A DNA stretch of 64,000 nucleotides. Source: Novosphingobium profundi. Lineage in GTDB: Bacteria; Pseudomonadota; Alphaproteobacteria; Sphingomonadales; Sphingomonadaceae. The notes under the pieces were generated by a model that was not told the origin of the DNA, did not search any database, and saw only the letters and a list, made by a program, of their open reading frames with translations. Every line of letters begins with the position of its first letter. The first letter of the stretch is position 1. Shown piece by piece: positions 7,467-14,909 of the stretch. The stretch is from positions 248,001 through 312,000 of the forward strand of contig NZ_JABWCU010000006.1 in assembly GCF_018491765.1 (NCBI RefSeq), in the 5' to 3' direction. The position numbers and the translations under genes are program-made.

Positions 7467-8315
7467 ATGGCCACGCTCGCTCTTGAAAACCCCGCCGCGC
7501 TGCTGCGCGAAGCCGCGCAGGGCCTGCGTGCGGGTACGCTGGCGCCTTATGTCGGGCCGGGCGTCTCGGCGCTCGCCCCCCACGCCGCCCCGCTCTCGCC
7601 TGAGGCGCTTGCCGAGTTCTTCGCGACCAAGACCGCGCTGCCCAAGCGTGCGCGGGGTAACTGCTGGTCGGCGGCGCAATATATCGAGAGCACCCGCTTT
7701 CGCGACACGGTGACGCTCTGGCTGCAGGAGGCCTTCGCCCAAGCCGTCGCGCCCTCGTCCTTCCACGCCTGGCTGGCGGGGCTCGGGCTCCCGCTGATCA
7801 TCGATGCCTGGTACGCCAGCGAGATGCGCGCCGCGCTCATGGCCTCGGGGCGCGAGGACTGGGCCGAAGTCCAGGGCATCACCCGCGCGCATATCGGCGA
7901 GGACCAGTGGTACCGCTTCTATGAGGCTGCGGGAGAACCCTGCAACGCGGTGCGCGCGGCAACCATGAAGACGCTGCTCTACACGCCGCACGGCGGGATC
8001 GCGCCGGCGGCCAATTTCCTCATCACCGATGCCGACTATGTCGAGGTGCTGACCGAGATCGACATCCAGACCCCGATCCCCGAGGAGGTGCGCCAGCGTC
8101 GTACGGGGATGGGCTTCGTCTTCGTGGGCTGTCCGTTCAACGACCAGTTGCTGCGCACTTACGCGCGCCAGATCATGAAGCGTTCGTCCGCGCGCCACTA
8201 CGCGGTGGTCGACGTGGCGCGCCTCACCCGCAACGAGGCGCGCTTCCTCGAGGAACAGAACATCGCGGCGATCGACATGGCGTTGGCTCCGGCGCTCGAG
8301 GCGCTGATGGCCTGA
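7467..8315 (+). CDS. SIR2-like domain protein in nif block
   Basis: A 282-residue soluble protein. The N-terminal GTLAPYVGPGVSAL (about residues 23-36) recalls the nucleotide-binding GAGxS loop of SIR2-like proteins. The middle has HAWLAGLGLPLIIDAWY, corresponding to the SIR2 (L/I)xTxNYD-type strand, and near the C terminus MGFVFVGCPFNDQLLRTYAR resembles the final Rossmann strand. It lacks the zinc cysteines of deacetylase sirtuins, so it is closer to stand-alone SIR2_2-type proteins. The co-operon with nifT and the LRV gene suggests a nif-linked role; the chemistry is unknown. ATG 7467 lies 5 bases after the nifT stop. Confidence 0.6.
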   Translation: MATLALENPAALLREAAQGLRAGTLAPYVGPGVSALAPHAAPLSPEALAEFFATKTALPKRARGNCWSAAQYIESTRFRDTVTLWLQEAFAQAVAPSSFHAWLAGLGLPLIIDAWYASEMRAALMASGREDWAEVQGITRAHIGEDQWYRFYEAAGEPCNAVRAATMKTLLYTPHGGIAPAANFLITDADYVEVLTEIDIQTPIPEEVRQRRTGMGFVFVGCPFNDQLLRTYARQIMKRSSARHYAVVDVARLTRNEARFLEEQNIAAIDMALAPALEALMA

Positions 8316-8385
8316 CCCTGCAGCTTCGACCCGCTTCGCAAGCGTCCCTTTGCGACGCCCGGTGCCTTTCAGGCCGGGATGACCT

Positions 8386-8419
8386 GCACCGCGCCTCCCC
8401 TTCGAGGGATGCGCGGTGC
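8386..8419 (+). terminator. Strong hairpin after the SIR2-like gene
   Basis: GCACCGCGC (8386-8394) pairs with GCGCGGTGC (8411-8419); an inner TCCC/GGGA stem extends it around a 6-base loop. It is followed by CCTTTCG, a poor T-tract. It probably ends the 6.1-8.3 kb transcript. Nothing else is seen in 8316-8487. Confidence 0.55.
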
Positions 8420-8487
8420 CCTTTCGTGGCGGCACAGTGCTTGGGCTGGGGCGTGATGCGTCTTGAATTGCCGGCCGGCACGACCAC

Positions 8488-8898
8488 ATGGGGGGCATGC
8501 TTGCACACACCCGCGCCCTGATCGCCGCCGCCACCTTCGCCCATCTCACCGGCAAGAAGGTTGCGGGCGTCTATGACCACGCCGAGGGGCGCGACCGCCT
8601 GATCGCGGCCGATGCGCGCGGCGATGCGGTGCAGGGCTTCGACGGCGAACGCCAGGCCAAGTTCGGCGGCAAGCTTCCCGAGATCTACGACGAGGGCGAC
8701 AAGGCCTTCATCGCCTTTCGCCCCCAGGGCGACGAAGTGCAGGGCCACGATCGTTCCAGTGACAGCGCGTTCACCGCGCGGCTGACCGGCGGCGTGGTGC
8801 AGGTCTACGACCATGGCGCGCAGGCCTGGTTCTCCTACGACATCCAGAACCCCGATGCGGCGATGAGCTATTACAGCGCCGCGATGCCGGCGGCTTGA
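8488..8898 (+). CDS. Uncharacterised small protein between nif blocks
   Basis: A 136-residue open frame (133 from the alternative ATG 8497) with strong coding character. There is no recognised family. Short repeated beta-like units are visible: GVYDHAEGRD, AVQGFDGER, EIYDEGDKAFIAF, EVQGHDRSS, VVQVYDHGAQAWFSYD, suggesting a small beta-structured protein with four or five similar strands. A stretch at 8430-8444 loosely resembles a -24/-12 promoter but has a defective -12 element. Its position between two NifA-controlled operons is suggestive only. GGGGG lies very close to ATG 8497, so the start is uncertain. Confidence 0.55.
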   Translation: MGGMLAHTRALIAAATFAHLTGKKVAGVYDHAEGRDRLIAADARGDAVQGFDGERQAKFGGKLPEIYDEGDKAFIAFRPQGDEVQGHDRSSDSAFTARLTGGVVQVYDHGAQAWFSYDIQNPDAAMSYYSAAMPAA

Positions 8899-8939
8899 GC
8901 TCGACGGCGAGGTAGAACCCCAAACCTGGATCCTTTCCG

Positions 8940-8955
8940 TGTAGCGACCCGGACA
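8940..8955 (+). promoter_or_regulatory. NifA upstream activator sequence for nifB
   Basis: TGT (8940-8942), ten bases, ACA (8953-8955): an exact consensus match 110 bases upstream of the nifB -24 element, a usual distance for NifA. Confidence 0.8.
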
Positions 8956-9064
8956 ATCGCGTCACGCCGGCGTGGCATTCGTGACATGCACGGGGCGTCG
9001 CTTTTCTTGCACTGCAGCATGACAGGCCCGTAAAACCGCCATTTGTGGCATTGTTTGCCGCATC

Positions 9065-9080
9065 TGGCACGGTGCTTGCT
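9065..9080 (+). promoter_or_regulatory. Sigma-54 promoter of nifB operon
   Basis: TGGCACGGTGCTTGCT is a perfect -24/-12 element (TGGCACG-N4-TTGCT). The nifB ATG is 69 bases downstream. Confidence 0.92.
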
Positions 9081-9148
9081 CACTACCTTCCCATCAGCGC
9101 AAGCCGGCGGTGCCCCCCGCCGCCGGACCGCAAGATGGGGAGTTGTTC

Positions 9149-10738
9149 ATGACCGATACCCTTTTCACACAAGCGATGGACCACGGCACCGGTCCCGACG
9201 ATCTCGCAGCCGATGGCGTGGTCGACATTTCCGACGTCATGCAGAAGATGGCCGAGCACAAGGGCTGCGGCACCGAAGGTGGCAGCGGCAAGGCAAGCTG
9301 CGGATCGAGTGCCGGTCCGGCCGACATGGCCCCCGAAATCTGGGAGAAGGTGAAGAACCACCCCTGTTATTCCGAAGAAGCGCACCACCACTACGCGCGC
9401 ATGCACGTGGCGGTTGCTCCCGCCTGCAACATCCAGTGCAACTACTGTAACCGCAAGTACGACTGCGCGAACGAGAGCCGTCCTGGCGTCGTTTCCGAGC
9501 GCCTGACCCCCGAGCAGGCGAGCAAGAAGGTGCTCGCGGTCGCCTCCACCATCCCGCAGATGACCGTGCTCGGCATCGCCGGCCCCGGCGATCCGCTCGC
9601 CAATCCGGCCAAGACCTTCGAGACCTTCCGCCTCATCAGCGAGGTCGCCCCCGACATCAAGCTGTGCCTCTCGACCAATGGCCTCGCGCTGCCCGACTGG
9701 GTCGACGAGATCGCCAAGTACAAGGTCGACCACGTCACCATCACCATCAACATGGTCGATCCCGAGATCGGCCAGCACATCTATCCCTGGATCTTCTGGG
9801 AAAACAAGCGCCTGCAAGGCTACGAGGCCGCCAAGATTCTCACCGAACGCCAGATGCTCGGGCTCGAGATGCTCACCGAGCGCGGCATCCTGGCCAAGAT
9901 CAACTCGGTGATGATTCCGGGGATCAACGACAAGCATCTGGTGGAGGTCAACAAGGCGGTGAAGAGCCGCGGGGCGTTCCTCCACAACATTATGCCGCTC
10001 ATCTCCGCGCCCGAGCACGGCACGGTGTTCGGCCTCAACGGCCAGCGTGGGCCCACGGCGCAGGAACTGAAGGCGCTCCAGGACGAGTGCGAAGGCGACA
10101 TGAACATGATGCGCCACTGCCGCCAGTGTCGCGCCGACGCGGTCGGCCTCTTGGGCGAGGACCGTTCGGCCGAGTTCACGACCGAGAAGATCATGGCAAT
10201 GGAAGTCGAATACGACGCCGAAGGGCGCAAGGCCTACCAGCAGGCGGTCGAAAGCGAGCGCCAGGCCAAGGTCGCGGCCAAGGCCAGCGAGCTCGACGGG
10301 CTCGAGAAAGCGGGTGACATCGCGCTCCTTGTTGCGGTCGCCACCAAGGGCCACGGGATCATCAACGAACACTTCGGCCACGCCAAGGAGTTCCAGATCT
10401 ACGAACTGACCGCCAAGGGCGCCAAGTTCGTCGGCCACCGCCGCGTCGATCTCTATTGCCAGGGCGGCTACGGCGAGGAGGACGCGCTCGACACCGTGAT
10501 CACCGCGATCAACGACTGCCACGCGGTCTTCGTCGCCAAGATCGGCGGCTGCCCCAAGGCGGACCTCCAGGCGGCGGGCATCGAGCCGGTCGACCAGTAC
10601 GCGCACGAGTTCATCGAGCAGTCGGCGCTGGTCTGGTTCAAGGACTACCTCGCGAAGATCGAGAGCGGCGAGATCGTCCACCAGCAGCGCGGCGATGCGG
10701 CCATCCGCCAGGGTGCGCTGCTCAGCCAGGCGGGGTAA
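9149..10738 (+). CDS. nifB: FeMo-cofactor biosynthesis radical SAM protein NifB
   Basis: A 529-residue protein. The N-terminal region leads to [20 protein letters not shown] and the radical-SAM cysteine motif CNIQCNYC (about residues 94-101), then [12 protein letters not shown] and the [16 protein letters not shown] core. The C-terminal part (from about residue 390: [20 protein letters not shown]) is the NifX-like domain found in many proteobacterial NifB proteins. NifB makes NifB-co, the 8Fe-9S-C precursor of FeMo-co, with the carbide coming from SAM. ATG 9149 has GGGGAG 6 bases upstream; an upstream in-frame extension is not conserved. First gene of the operon that continues to 15.4 kb. Confidence 0.97.
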   Translation: MTDTLFTQAMDHGTGPDDLAADGVVDISDVMQKMAEHKGCGTEGGSGKASCGSSAGPADMAPEIWEKVKNHPCYSEEAHHHYARMHVAVAPACNIQCNYCNRKYDCANESRPGVVSERLTPEQASKKVLAVASTIPQMTVLGIAGPGDPLANPAKTFETFRLISEVAPDIKLCLSTNGLALPDWVDEIAKYKVDHVTITINMVDPEIGQHIYPWIFWENKRLQGYEAAKILTERQMLGLEMLTERGILAKINSVMIPGINDKHLVEVNKAVKSRGAFLHNIMPLISAPEHGTVFGLNGQRGPTAQELKALQDECEGDMNMMRHCRQCRADAVGLLGEDRSAEFTTEKIMAMEVEYDAEGRKAYQQAVESERQAKVAAKASELDGLEKAGDIALLVAVATKGHGIINEHFGHAKEFQIYELTAKGAKFVGHRRVDLYCQGGYGEEDALDTVITAINDCHAVFVAKIGGCPKADLQAAGIEPVDQYAHEFIEQSALVWFKDYLAKIESGEIVHQQRGDAAIRQGALLSQAG

Positions 10739-10744
10739 GGCGCG

Positions 10745-10966
10745 ATGGCGTACAAGATCGTCGCCAGCCAGTGCACCAATTGCACCGCTTGCGAGGCGTT
10801 GTGTCCCAACCTGGCGATCTCGGAAGCGAAGGGCACCTTCGTCATCGATCCGGCCTTGTGCACCGAGTGCATCGGCCATTTCGAGACGCCCCAGTGCGTG
10901 GCGATCTGCCCGGTTGATGACACCTGCGTGCTCGACGCCAGCCAGCCCCGGTACCAGGCGGCATGA
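10745..10966 (+). CDS. fdxN: 2[4Fe-4S] ferredoxin FdxN
   Basis: A 73-residue ferredoxin with cluster motifs [12 protein letters not shown] and [18 protein letters not shown]. The position directly after nifB (6-base gap) is the classical place of fdxN. In Azotobacter and rhizobia FdxN supports nitrogenase activity or NifB-co synthesis as an electron donor. It shares the MAYKI..SQCT..xACE..CPN start with the ferredoxin at 6146, so the two are paralogues. The stop overlaps the next gene's ATG by 4 bases. Confidence 0.93.
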   Translation: MAYKIVASQCTNCTACEALCPNLAISEAKGTFVIDPALCTECIGHFETPQCVAICPVDDTCVLDASQPRYQAA

Positions 10967-11544
10967 GCCCGGCGGGTAACCACTCGCCCTTCGAGGGCTT
11001 CGGCGGGGAATCGGATGCTCTCGAGCGTTCGATCCTCGCCAGCCCGCTGCTTGGCGGCGGGCTGCCCGAGGAGGCGCGCTTCCATCTCGACCGCGCGGCC
11101 GAGCGCTACCACCTGACCGACGTTGCCGAGACGCACCTGTTCGCGGCGGAAGCGATCGCGCCCGATCACGCCGCGGTGCTGATCGCGCTCTACCGCTTCT
11201 ACTTCTACAAGGGGCGGTTGAACGAGGCGCTCGACGTGGCGCGCGCCTGCGTCGCCAAGGCCATGCGCCTCAACGTGCTGGGCGACAACTGGCGCCGCGT
11301 CCAGCCGGACGAGGCGGACTTCGGTGAATGGGAAGCGCTCTTGCCGCGCTTCTTCCTCTTCAGCCTGAAGGGCTTTGCCTATCTCTCGCTGCGCACCGGA
11401 CGCCTCGATGAAGGCCGCGAGGCGGCGCTCAAGCTGCTCGAGCTCGATCCGCGCGATCGGATCGGTGCGCGCGTGCTGGTCGACGTGCTCGACCGCATGG
11501 AGGACGAGGAAGGGGAGGACGCCGATGGCGAACATCGTTCGTGA
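10963..11544 (+). CDS. TPR-type protein of the nifB operon
   Basis: A 193-residue all-helical protein. Two tetratricopeptide-like helical hairpins are visible: [20 protein letters not shown] with [20 protein letters not shown], and [20 protein letters not shown] with [14 protein letters not shown]. It probably mediates protein-protein contact in cofactor assembly; no enzymatic motif is seen. Similar TPR genes sit next to nifB/fdxN in several proteobacterial nif clusters, though the function is not established. It starts with ATG overlapping the fdxN stop (ATGA) and overlaps the next nifZ-type gene by 20 bases, so it is tightly coupled. Confidence 0.7.
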   Translation: MSPAGNHSPFEGFGGESDALERSILASPLLGGGLPEEARFHLDRAAERYHLTDVAETHLFAAEAIAPDHAAVLIALYRFYFYKGRLNEALDVARACVAKAMRLNVLGDNWRRVQPDEADFGEWEALLPRFFLFSLKGFAYLSLRTGRLDEGREAALKLLELDPRDRIGARVLVDVLDRMEDEEGEDADGEHRS

Positions 11545-11872
11545 CAGCGAGGTCGTCGAGCTCAACGGCCCGCCCGCCTTTCGCTATGGCGAGAAAGTCC
11601 GCGCCCGGCGCCTCGTGCGCAATGACGGGACGTACGCGGGCAAGGAGATCGGCGAACTCCTGGTCAGGAAGGGTGAGGAAGGCGTGGTCGTCTCGATCGG
11701 TACCTTCCTCCAGCAGTTCTACATCTACGGCATCGAATTTTTCGAGAGCGGCAACCGTGTGGGCATGAAGCGGCGCGAGTTGGACCCGGTCTGGACCGAC
11801 GAGGAGGATGCGGACGAACTGCCCTGTGCGCTCGGCGCTACGCCGCTGGCCCGCGTGGAGGCGCGGCCATGA
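11525..11872 (+). CDS. nifZ: NifZ family protein (first of a tandem pair)
   Basis: A 115-residue protein with the NifZ domain at about residues 16-85: YGEKVRARRLVRNDGTYAGK, GELLVRKGEEGVVVSIGTFL and QQFYIYGIEFFESGNRVGMK. NifZ helps mature the second P-cluster of the MoFe protein. The start ATG 11525 is inside the end of the TPR gene; a longer in-frame extension upstream is the shadow of that gene. The stop overlaps the ATG of a second NifZ-like gene (ATGA at 11869-11872). Confidence 0.9.
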   Translation: MANIVRDSEVVELNGPPAFRYGEKVRARRLVRNDGTYAGKEIGELLVRKGEEGVVVSIGTFLQQFYIYGIEFFESGNRVGMKRRELDPVWTDEEDADELPCALGATPLARVEARP

Positions 11873-12123
11873 TGGACATTCGCGAACCCGTGTTCGGCTG
11901 GGGCGAGGCGGTGCGCGCCACGCTCGATCTGGTCAACGACGGGACGTTCCCGGGCGTCGCCCCCGAAGCGGTGCTCGCCGCCAAGGGCACGCTCGGCGAG
12001 ATCGTCAACGTCGGCCACCACTCGGACAGCAACCAGCCTGTCTACCTCGTCGAGTTCCCGTCCGAAGCCATCCGCGGCCCGCTGGTCGTGGGATGCTTCG
12101 AAGACGAGCTCGAGCGGCCGTGA
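11869..12123 (+). CDS. Second short NifZ-like protein
   Basis: An 84-residue protein that aligns with the preceding NifZ: FGWGEAVRATLDLVNDGTFP, then an inserted GVAPEAVLAAKGTLGEIVNVG and QPVYLVEFPSEAIRG. It retains the NDGT(Y/F)PG and G.x(V/I)VxxG landmarks of the NifZ domain but is shorter at both ends. The tandem arrangement with a 4-base overlap suggests duplication. Whether it replaces, assists or differs from the first NifZ is unknown. Confidence 0.75.
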   Translation: MMDIREPVFGWGEAVRATLDLVNDGTFPGVAPEAVLAAKGTLGEIVNVGHHSDSNQPVYLVEFPSEAIRGPLVVGCFEDELERP

Positions 12124-12139
12124 GGGGGAGTTGGCAGCC

Positions 12140-12517
12140 ATGACGATCGCCCAGGTCCGCTCGCGCCGGGAGCTGCGCCACTCCGCCGGCAAGGCCGTGC
12201 GCCAACCCAACGAATTCGATCGCGCGCGCGTGCTGCACTTGCTGGGCGGGCGCCAGCGCTACCGCTACGTTGAGCCCGAAGTGGTGCCCGTCGTCGACGG
12301 CTACCTCGTGCGCAGTCCGTGTTGTTCGCGCAACCTCGATCCCGAGGGCGGGGTAGTCGATGTCGCGCTGCTGCTCTGGGACGAGGCTGCGCGCGACTGG
12401 ACACTCTACAGGCGCGACCATGTGGGGGAGTGCTGGATCGAGGAGGGGCGTTTCGCGCGCCTGGGTGAAATGCTCGCGCGGCTTAACGCCGATCCCGCGC
12501 GCGATTTCTGGCAATGA
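12140..12517 (+). CDS. Small nif-operon protein of unknown function (DUF3024-like C-terminus)
   Basis: A 125-residue protein from ATG 12140, with GGGGGAG 9 bases upstream. Visible features: an N-terminal basic region, NEFDRARVLHLLGGRQRYRY, a Cys pair in SPCCSRNLDPEGG, and a C-terminal stretch DWTLYRRDH...ARLNADPARDFW that recalls small DUF3024-type proteins. The conserved CSRN..P.GG could bind a metal. It lies between the nifZ pair and another small gene in the nifB operon. No function is known to me; the family resemblance is from memory and tentative. Confidence 0.6.
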   Translation: MTIAQVRSRRELRHSAGKAVRQPNEFDRARVLHLLGGRQRYRYVEPEVVPVVDGYLVRSPCCSRNLDPEGGVVDVALLLWDEAARDWTLYRRDHVGECWIEEGRFARLGEMLARLNADPARDFWQ

Positions 12518-12530
12518 GGAGGACGAGGCG

Positions 12531-12806
12531 ATGGCCCTGAGCGAAAGCGATATCGCGCGCATCGATGCGCTGGTGGCGGCGCTGGGCGACGGGGCCCGGC
12601 CGCAGATGCTGGGTGTGGCCCTGCAACGTCTGGTGCCCGGTGTCGCGCTGCGCCAGTGCGATGCAAGCGACGTGCTGGAAGACCCGTTCCGCAGCGCCGG
12701 GCCTTGCGACCTGCACCTGCTCGACGTCTCCTCGCACTGCATCAAGGTGACCGACGATCCGGCCGAGGCTTCGGGGCTGCTGCTCGCCGAAAGGGCGCAA
12801 CCATGA
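12531..12806 (+). CDS. Small nif-linked protein, DUF6129-like
   Basis: A 91-residue protein with ALRQCDASDVLEDPFRSAGP and CDLHLLDVSSHCIKVTDDPA; the two-part pattern ends in EASGLLLAER. This resembles the small proteins called DUF6129 that occur in nif clusters, but I am recalling the family and cannot verify it. AGGAGGACGAGGCG precedes ATG 12531. The stop overlaps the next gene's ATG by 4 bases. Role unknown, probably an accessory in cofactor maturation by context. Confidence 0.6.
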   Translation: MALSESDIARIDALVAALGDGARPQMLGVALQRLVPGVALRQCDASDVLEDPFRSAGPCDLHLLDVSSHCIKVTDDPAEASGLLLAERAQP

Positions 12807-13981
12807 CCGGGCAGGTCGTTTCGATCGAGACCGGCGAGCCGCTGCAGATCCCGCTCAGCGATCCCGACCTCACGCTCGACGACGTCGTCGCGGTCGAACA
12901 GGTCCTGCGCGGCGCGCGGCTGGGCGACGCGCCCGTGGTCGAGCAGCTCGAGCAGGCCTTCGCCGCCTACTGCGGCCGCGCGCGGGGCGTGGCGGTGTCG
13001 AGTGCGGCGATGGCGCTGCTGATCGCGCTCGTCGCCAAGGGGATCGGGCCGGGCGACGAGGTGATCCTCTCGGCGCATTCCTATCACGAACTGGGCCACG
13101 CCGTGCTGCGCTGCGGGGCGACCCCCGTCTTTGCCGACATCGACTACTGGTCCGGATGCCTTTCGGCGACCAAGAGCGCGGACAAGGTGACGCCGCGCAC
13201 GCGCGCGATCATCGCGGGCAACACCTGCGGCCATCCCGCCGACTGGCCGGCTCTGCGCGCGTTGGCGGACGGCCACGGCCTGTTCCTTGTCGAGGATTCG
13301 AGCGAGGCGATCGGCTCGCGCCACAAGGCGGGGATGGTCGGCAGCTTCGGCGATGTCGCGCTGTTCGACTTCGCGCAGCCCGGCGTGATCGCCTGCGGGG
13401 AGGGCGGGATCGCGCTCACCGACGACACCGCGCTTGCCATGGCCATGCGCCGCCTGCGTTCGCGCACGCTCGCGGATCGCGCCTCGGTCTCGGCCGGGGT
13501 CGGTGCGCCTTTCGGCGCGCCGATGGGGGGGATCATCGCCGCGCTCGCGCTGGCGCAGCTGCGCCGGATCGATGTGCTGCTCGAGCGGCGCCGCGGCATC
13601 CAGGCGATGTACGACGGCTTCATGCAAAGCTTCGAGGGGATCAAGCCGCCCTATGTCTCGCCCGATGTCGAGGAGGTGCACTGGTTCCTCTACATCGTGC
13701 ACCTGGGCACGCGTTTCACCAAGGGCGCGCGCGACGCGGTGCTCGAGGACATGCGCACCGAAGGCGTCGAGGCGCACGCCTATTCGAACCCGCTCCATCT
13801 CCAGCGCGCCTATCGCGCGCTTGGCTGGACGCGCGGCGATCTTTTCGTGACCGAGAAAGTCGCCGACCGCGCCGTCGCGCTGCCTTTTCACGCCCACCTC
13901 ACCCCCGAGCAGATCGCCTTTATGGTCGCGCGGCTCAAGGACGCCTCGATCAATTCGGGCGCGGGTGCGGCGATCTACTGA
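12803..13981 (+). CDS. DegT/DnrJ/EryC1/StrS-fold protein lacking the PLP lysine
   Basis: A 392-residue protein with the full DegT-type aminotransferase fold: SDPDLTLDDVVAVEQVLRGA, the cofactor loop SSAAMALLIALVAKGIGPGD, FADIDYWSGCL, FLVEDSSEAIGSR and the C-terminal small domain. Where family members have S-F-H-x-x-K-N-(I/L)-x-x-G-E-G-G, this protein reads FDFAQPGVIACGEGG, so the Schiff-base Lys is Gly and the preceding Ser is Asp. It cannot form the normal internal aldimine at that residue. It therefore may be a dehydratase-like or ligand-binding derivative. It is within the nifB operon, coupled upstream by ATGA, with ferredoxin, BolA and glutaredoxin genes downstream. Confidence 0.85.
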   Translation: MTGQVVSIETGEPLQIPLSDPDLTLDDVVAVEQVLRGARLGDAPVVEQLEQAFAAYCGRARGVAVSSAAMALLIALVAKGIGPGDEVILSAHSYHELGHAVLRCGATPVFADIDYWSGCLSATKSADKVTPRTRAIIAGNTCGHPADWPALRALADGHGLFLVEDSSEAIGSRHKAGMVGSFGDVALFDFAQPGVIACGEGGIALTDDTALAMAMRRLRSRTLADRASVSAGVGAPFGAPMGGIIAALALAQLRRIDVLLERRRGIQAMYDGFMQSFEGIKPPYVSPDVEEVHWFLYIVHLGTRFTKGARDAVLEDMRTEGVEAHAYSNPLHLQRAYRALGWTRGDLFVTEKVADRAVALPFHAHLTPEQIAFMVARLKDASINSGAGAAIY

Positions 13982-14021
13982 ACCACCGACAACGACCGAC
14001 CACAGGAAAGACCCAAGACCC

Positions 14022-14321
14022 ATGTCCACGCTCACGATCATGCCTTCTGCCACGTCCATCGCCGTCGCCGAGGGCGACAGCCTGCTCGCCGCGATGCTCG
14101 CCAACGGAACGCCGGTGGCGCACAAGTGCGACGGCCAGGCGAGCTGCGGCCAGTGCCACCTCTTCGTCCTCGAGGGCCGCAAGGGTCTTTCGCGCACCAC
14201 GCGCGAGGAGAACGCGATCCTCGACACGCTGGTCGGCGTCGGCTCGAAGTCACGGCTCGCCTGCCAGGCGACGATCCTGGGTACCGAGGACGTGACCGTC
14301 GAAGTCCTCAGCTTCGTCTGA
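14022..14321 (+). CDS. Plant/adrenodoxin-type [2Fe-2S] ferredoxin
   Basis: A 99-residue ferredoxin with CDGQASCGQC (C-x5-C-x2-C, about residues 36-45) and the fourth Cys in SRLACQATIL. The fold is the single-domain [2Fe-2S] type with an acidic C-terminal strand. Similar proteins (Shethna-type or FeSI) accompany nif genes, where they may protect nitrogenase or carry electrons; which applies here is not determined. Its neighbours BolA and monothiol glutaredoxin also handle [2Fe-2S] clusters, so the three genes look like a unit. Confidence 0.85.
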   Translation: MSTLTIMPSATSIAVAEGDSLLAAMLANGTPVAHKCDGQASCGQCHLFVLEGRKGLSRTTREENAILDTLVGVGSKSRLACQATILGTEDVTVEVLSFV

Positions 14322-14335
14322 AAGGAGACGCCGCG

Positions 14336-14590
14336 ATGCCGATGGATGCCCCCGAGATCGAACGCCGCATCACCGCGGCCTTTCCCGATGCGCAAGTCCT
14401 GATGGTGGACCTTGCCGGCGACGGCGACCACTGGGCCGCGCGCGTCACTTCCGCGCAGTTCGCGGGCAAGAGCCGCATCGTCCAGCACAAGATGGTCTAC
14501 GCCGCCATCGGCGCGGACATGGGCGGCGAACTCCACGCGCTCGCGCTCCAGACTTTCGTTCCCGCAACCGCTTCCCCCGCAGGAGAATAG
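14336..14590 (+). CDS. BolA/IbaG family protein
   Basis: An 84-residue protein with BolA-type layout: EIERRITAAFPDAQVLMVDL, then GDGDHWAARVTSAQFAGKSR and IVQHKMVYAAIGADMGGELHALAL. The conserved His of QHKMVYAA is the usual cluster ligand shared with a monothiol glutaredoxin. BolA-Grx pairs carry or transfer [2Fe-2S] clusters. The gene is 2 bases upstream of a CGFS glutaredoxin, which strongly supports that partnership. AAAGGAG precedes the ATG. Confidence 0.88.
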   Translation: MPMDAPEIERRITAAFPDAQVLMVDLAGDGDHWAARVTSAQFAGKSRIVQHKMVYAAIGADMGGELHALALQTFVPATASPAGE

Positions 14591-14592
14591 AG

Positions 14593-14907
14593 ATGGCCAC
14601 TTCCGACCGTATCCGCGCGCTCATCGAGGACAACGAGATCGTGTTGTTCATGAAGGGTGTTCCCGAGGCGCCGCAATGCGGCTTTTCCGCCGGCGTCGTG
14701 AAGGTGTTCGACGCGATCGGTCGGTCCTATGTGGGCATCAACGTGCTCGACGACCCGTTCCTGCGCGAGGGCATCAAGGAGTTCTCCGAGTGGCCCACGC
14801 TCCCGCAGGTCTATGTGCGCGGCGAATTCATCGGCGGCTGCGACATCGTGCGCGACATGTACGCGAGCGGCGAACTCCAGGCGCTCTTCGCTGGCGAAAG
14901 CGCCTGA
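14593..14907 (+). CDS. Monothiol glutaredoxin (CGFS, Grx4/GrxD type)
   Basis: A 104-residue protein with the CGFS active site in GVPEAPQCGFSAGVVKVF (about residues 22-39), WPTLPQVYVRGEFIGGCDIV (GSH-binding cis-Pro and GG-CD motif) and the usual length for a single-domain monothiol Grx. These proteins hold a [2Fe-2S] cluster with glutathione and pass it to apo-proteins. A nif-dedicated copy next to BolA suggests service to nitrogenase ferredoxins or assembly proteins, similar in idea to grx5nif of Azotobacter. Confidence 0.93.
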   Translation: MATSDRIRALIEDNEIVLFMKGVPEAPQCGFSAGVVKVFDAIGRSYVGINVLDDPFLREGIKEFSEWPTLPQVYVRGEFIGGCDIVRDMYASGELQALFAGESA

Positions 14908-14909
14908 GC

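Noticed and set aside
8430..8444. -24/-12-like element before the unknown gene at 8488
   Set aside because: The -24 part (CGGCAC) and spacing are acceptable but the -12 GC is GG, and no TGT-N10-ACA site lies upstream. Not listed as a promoter.
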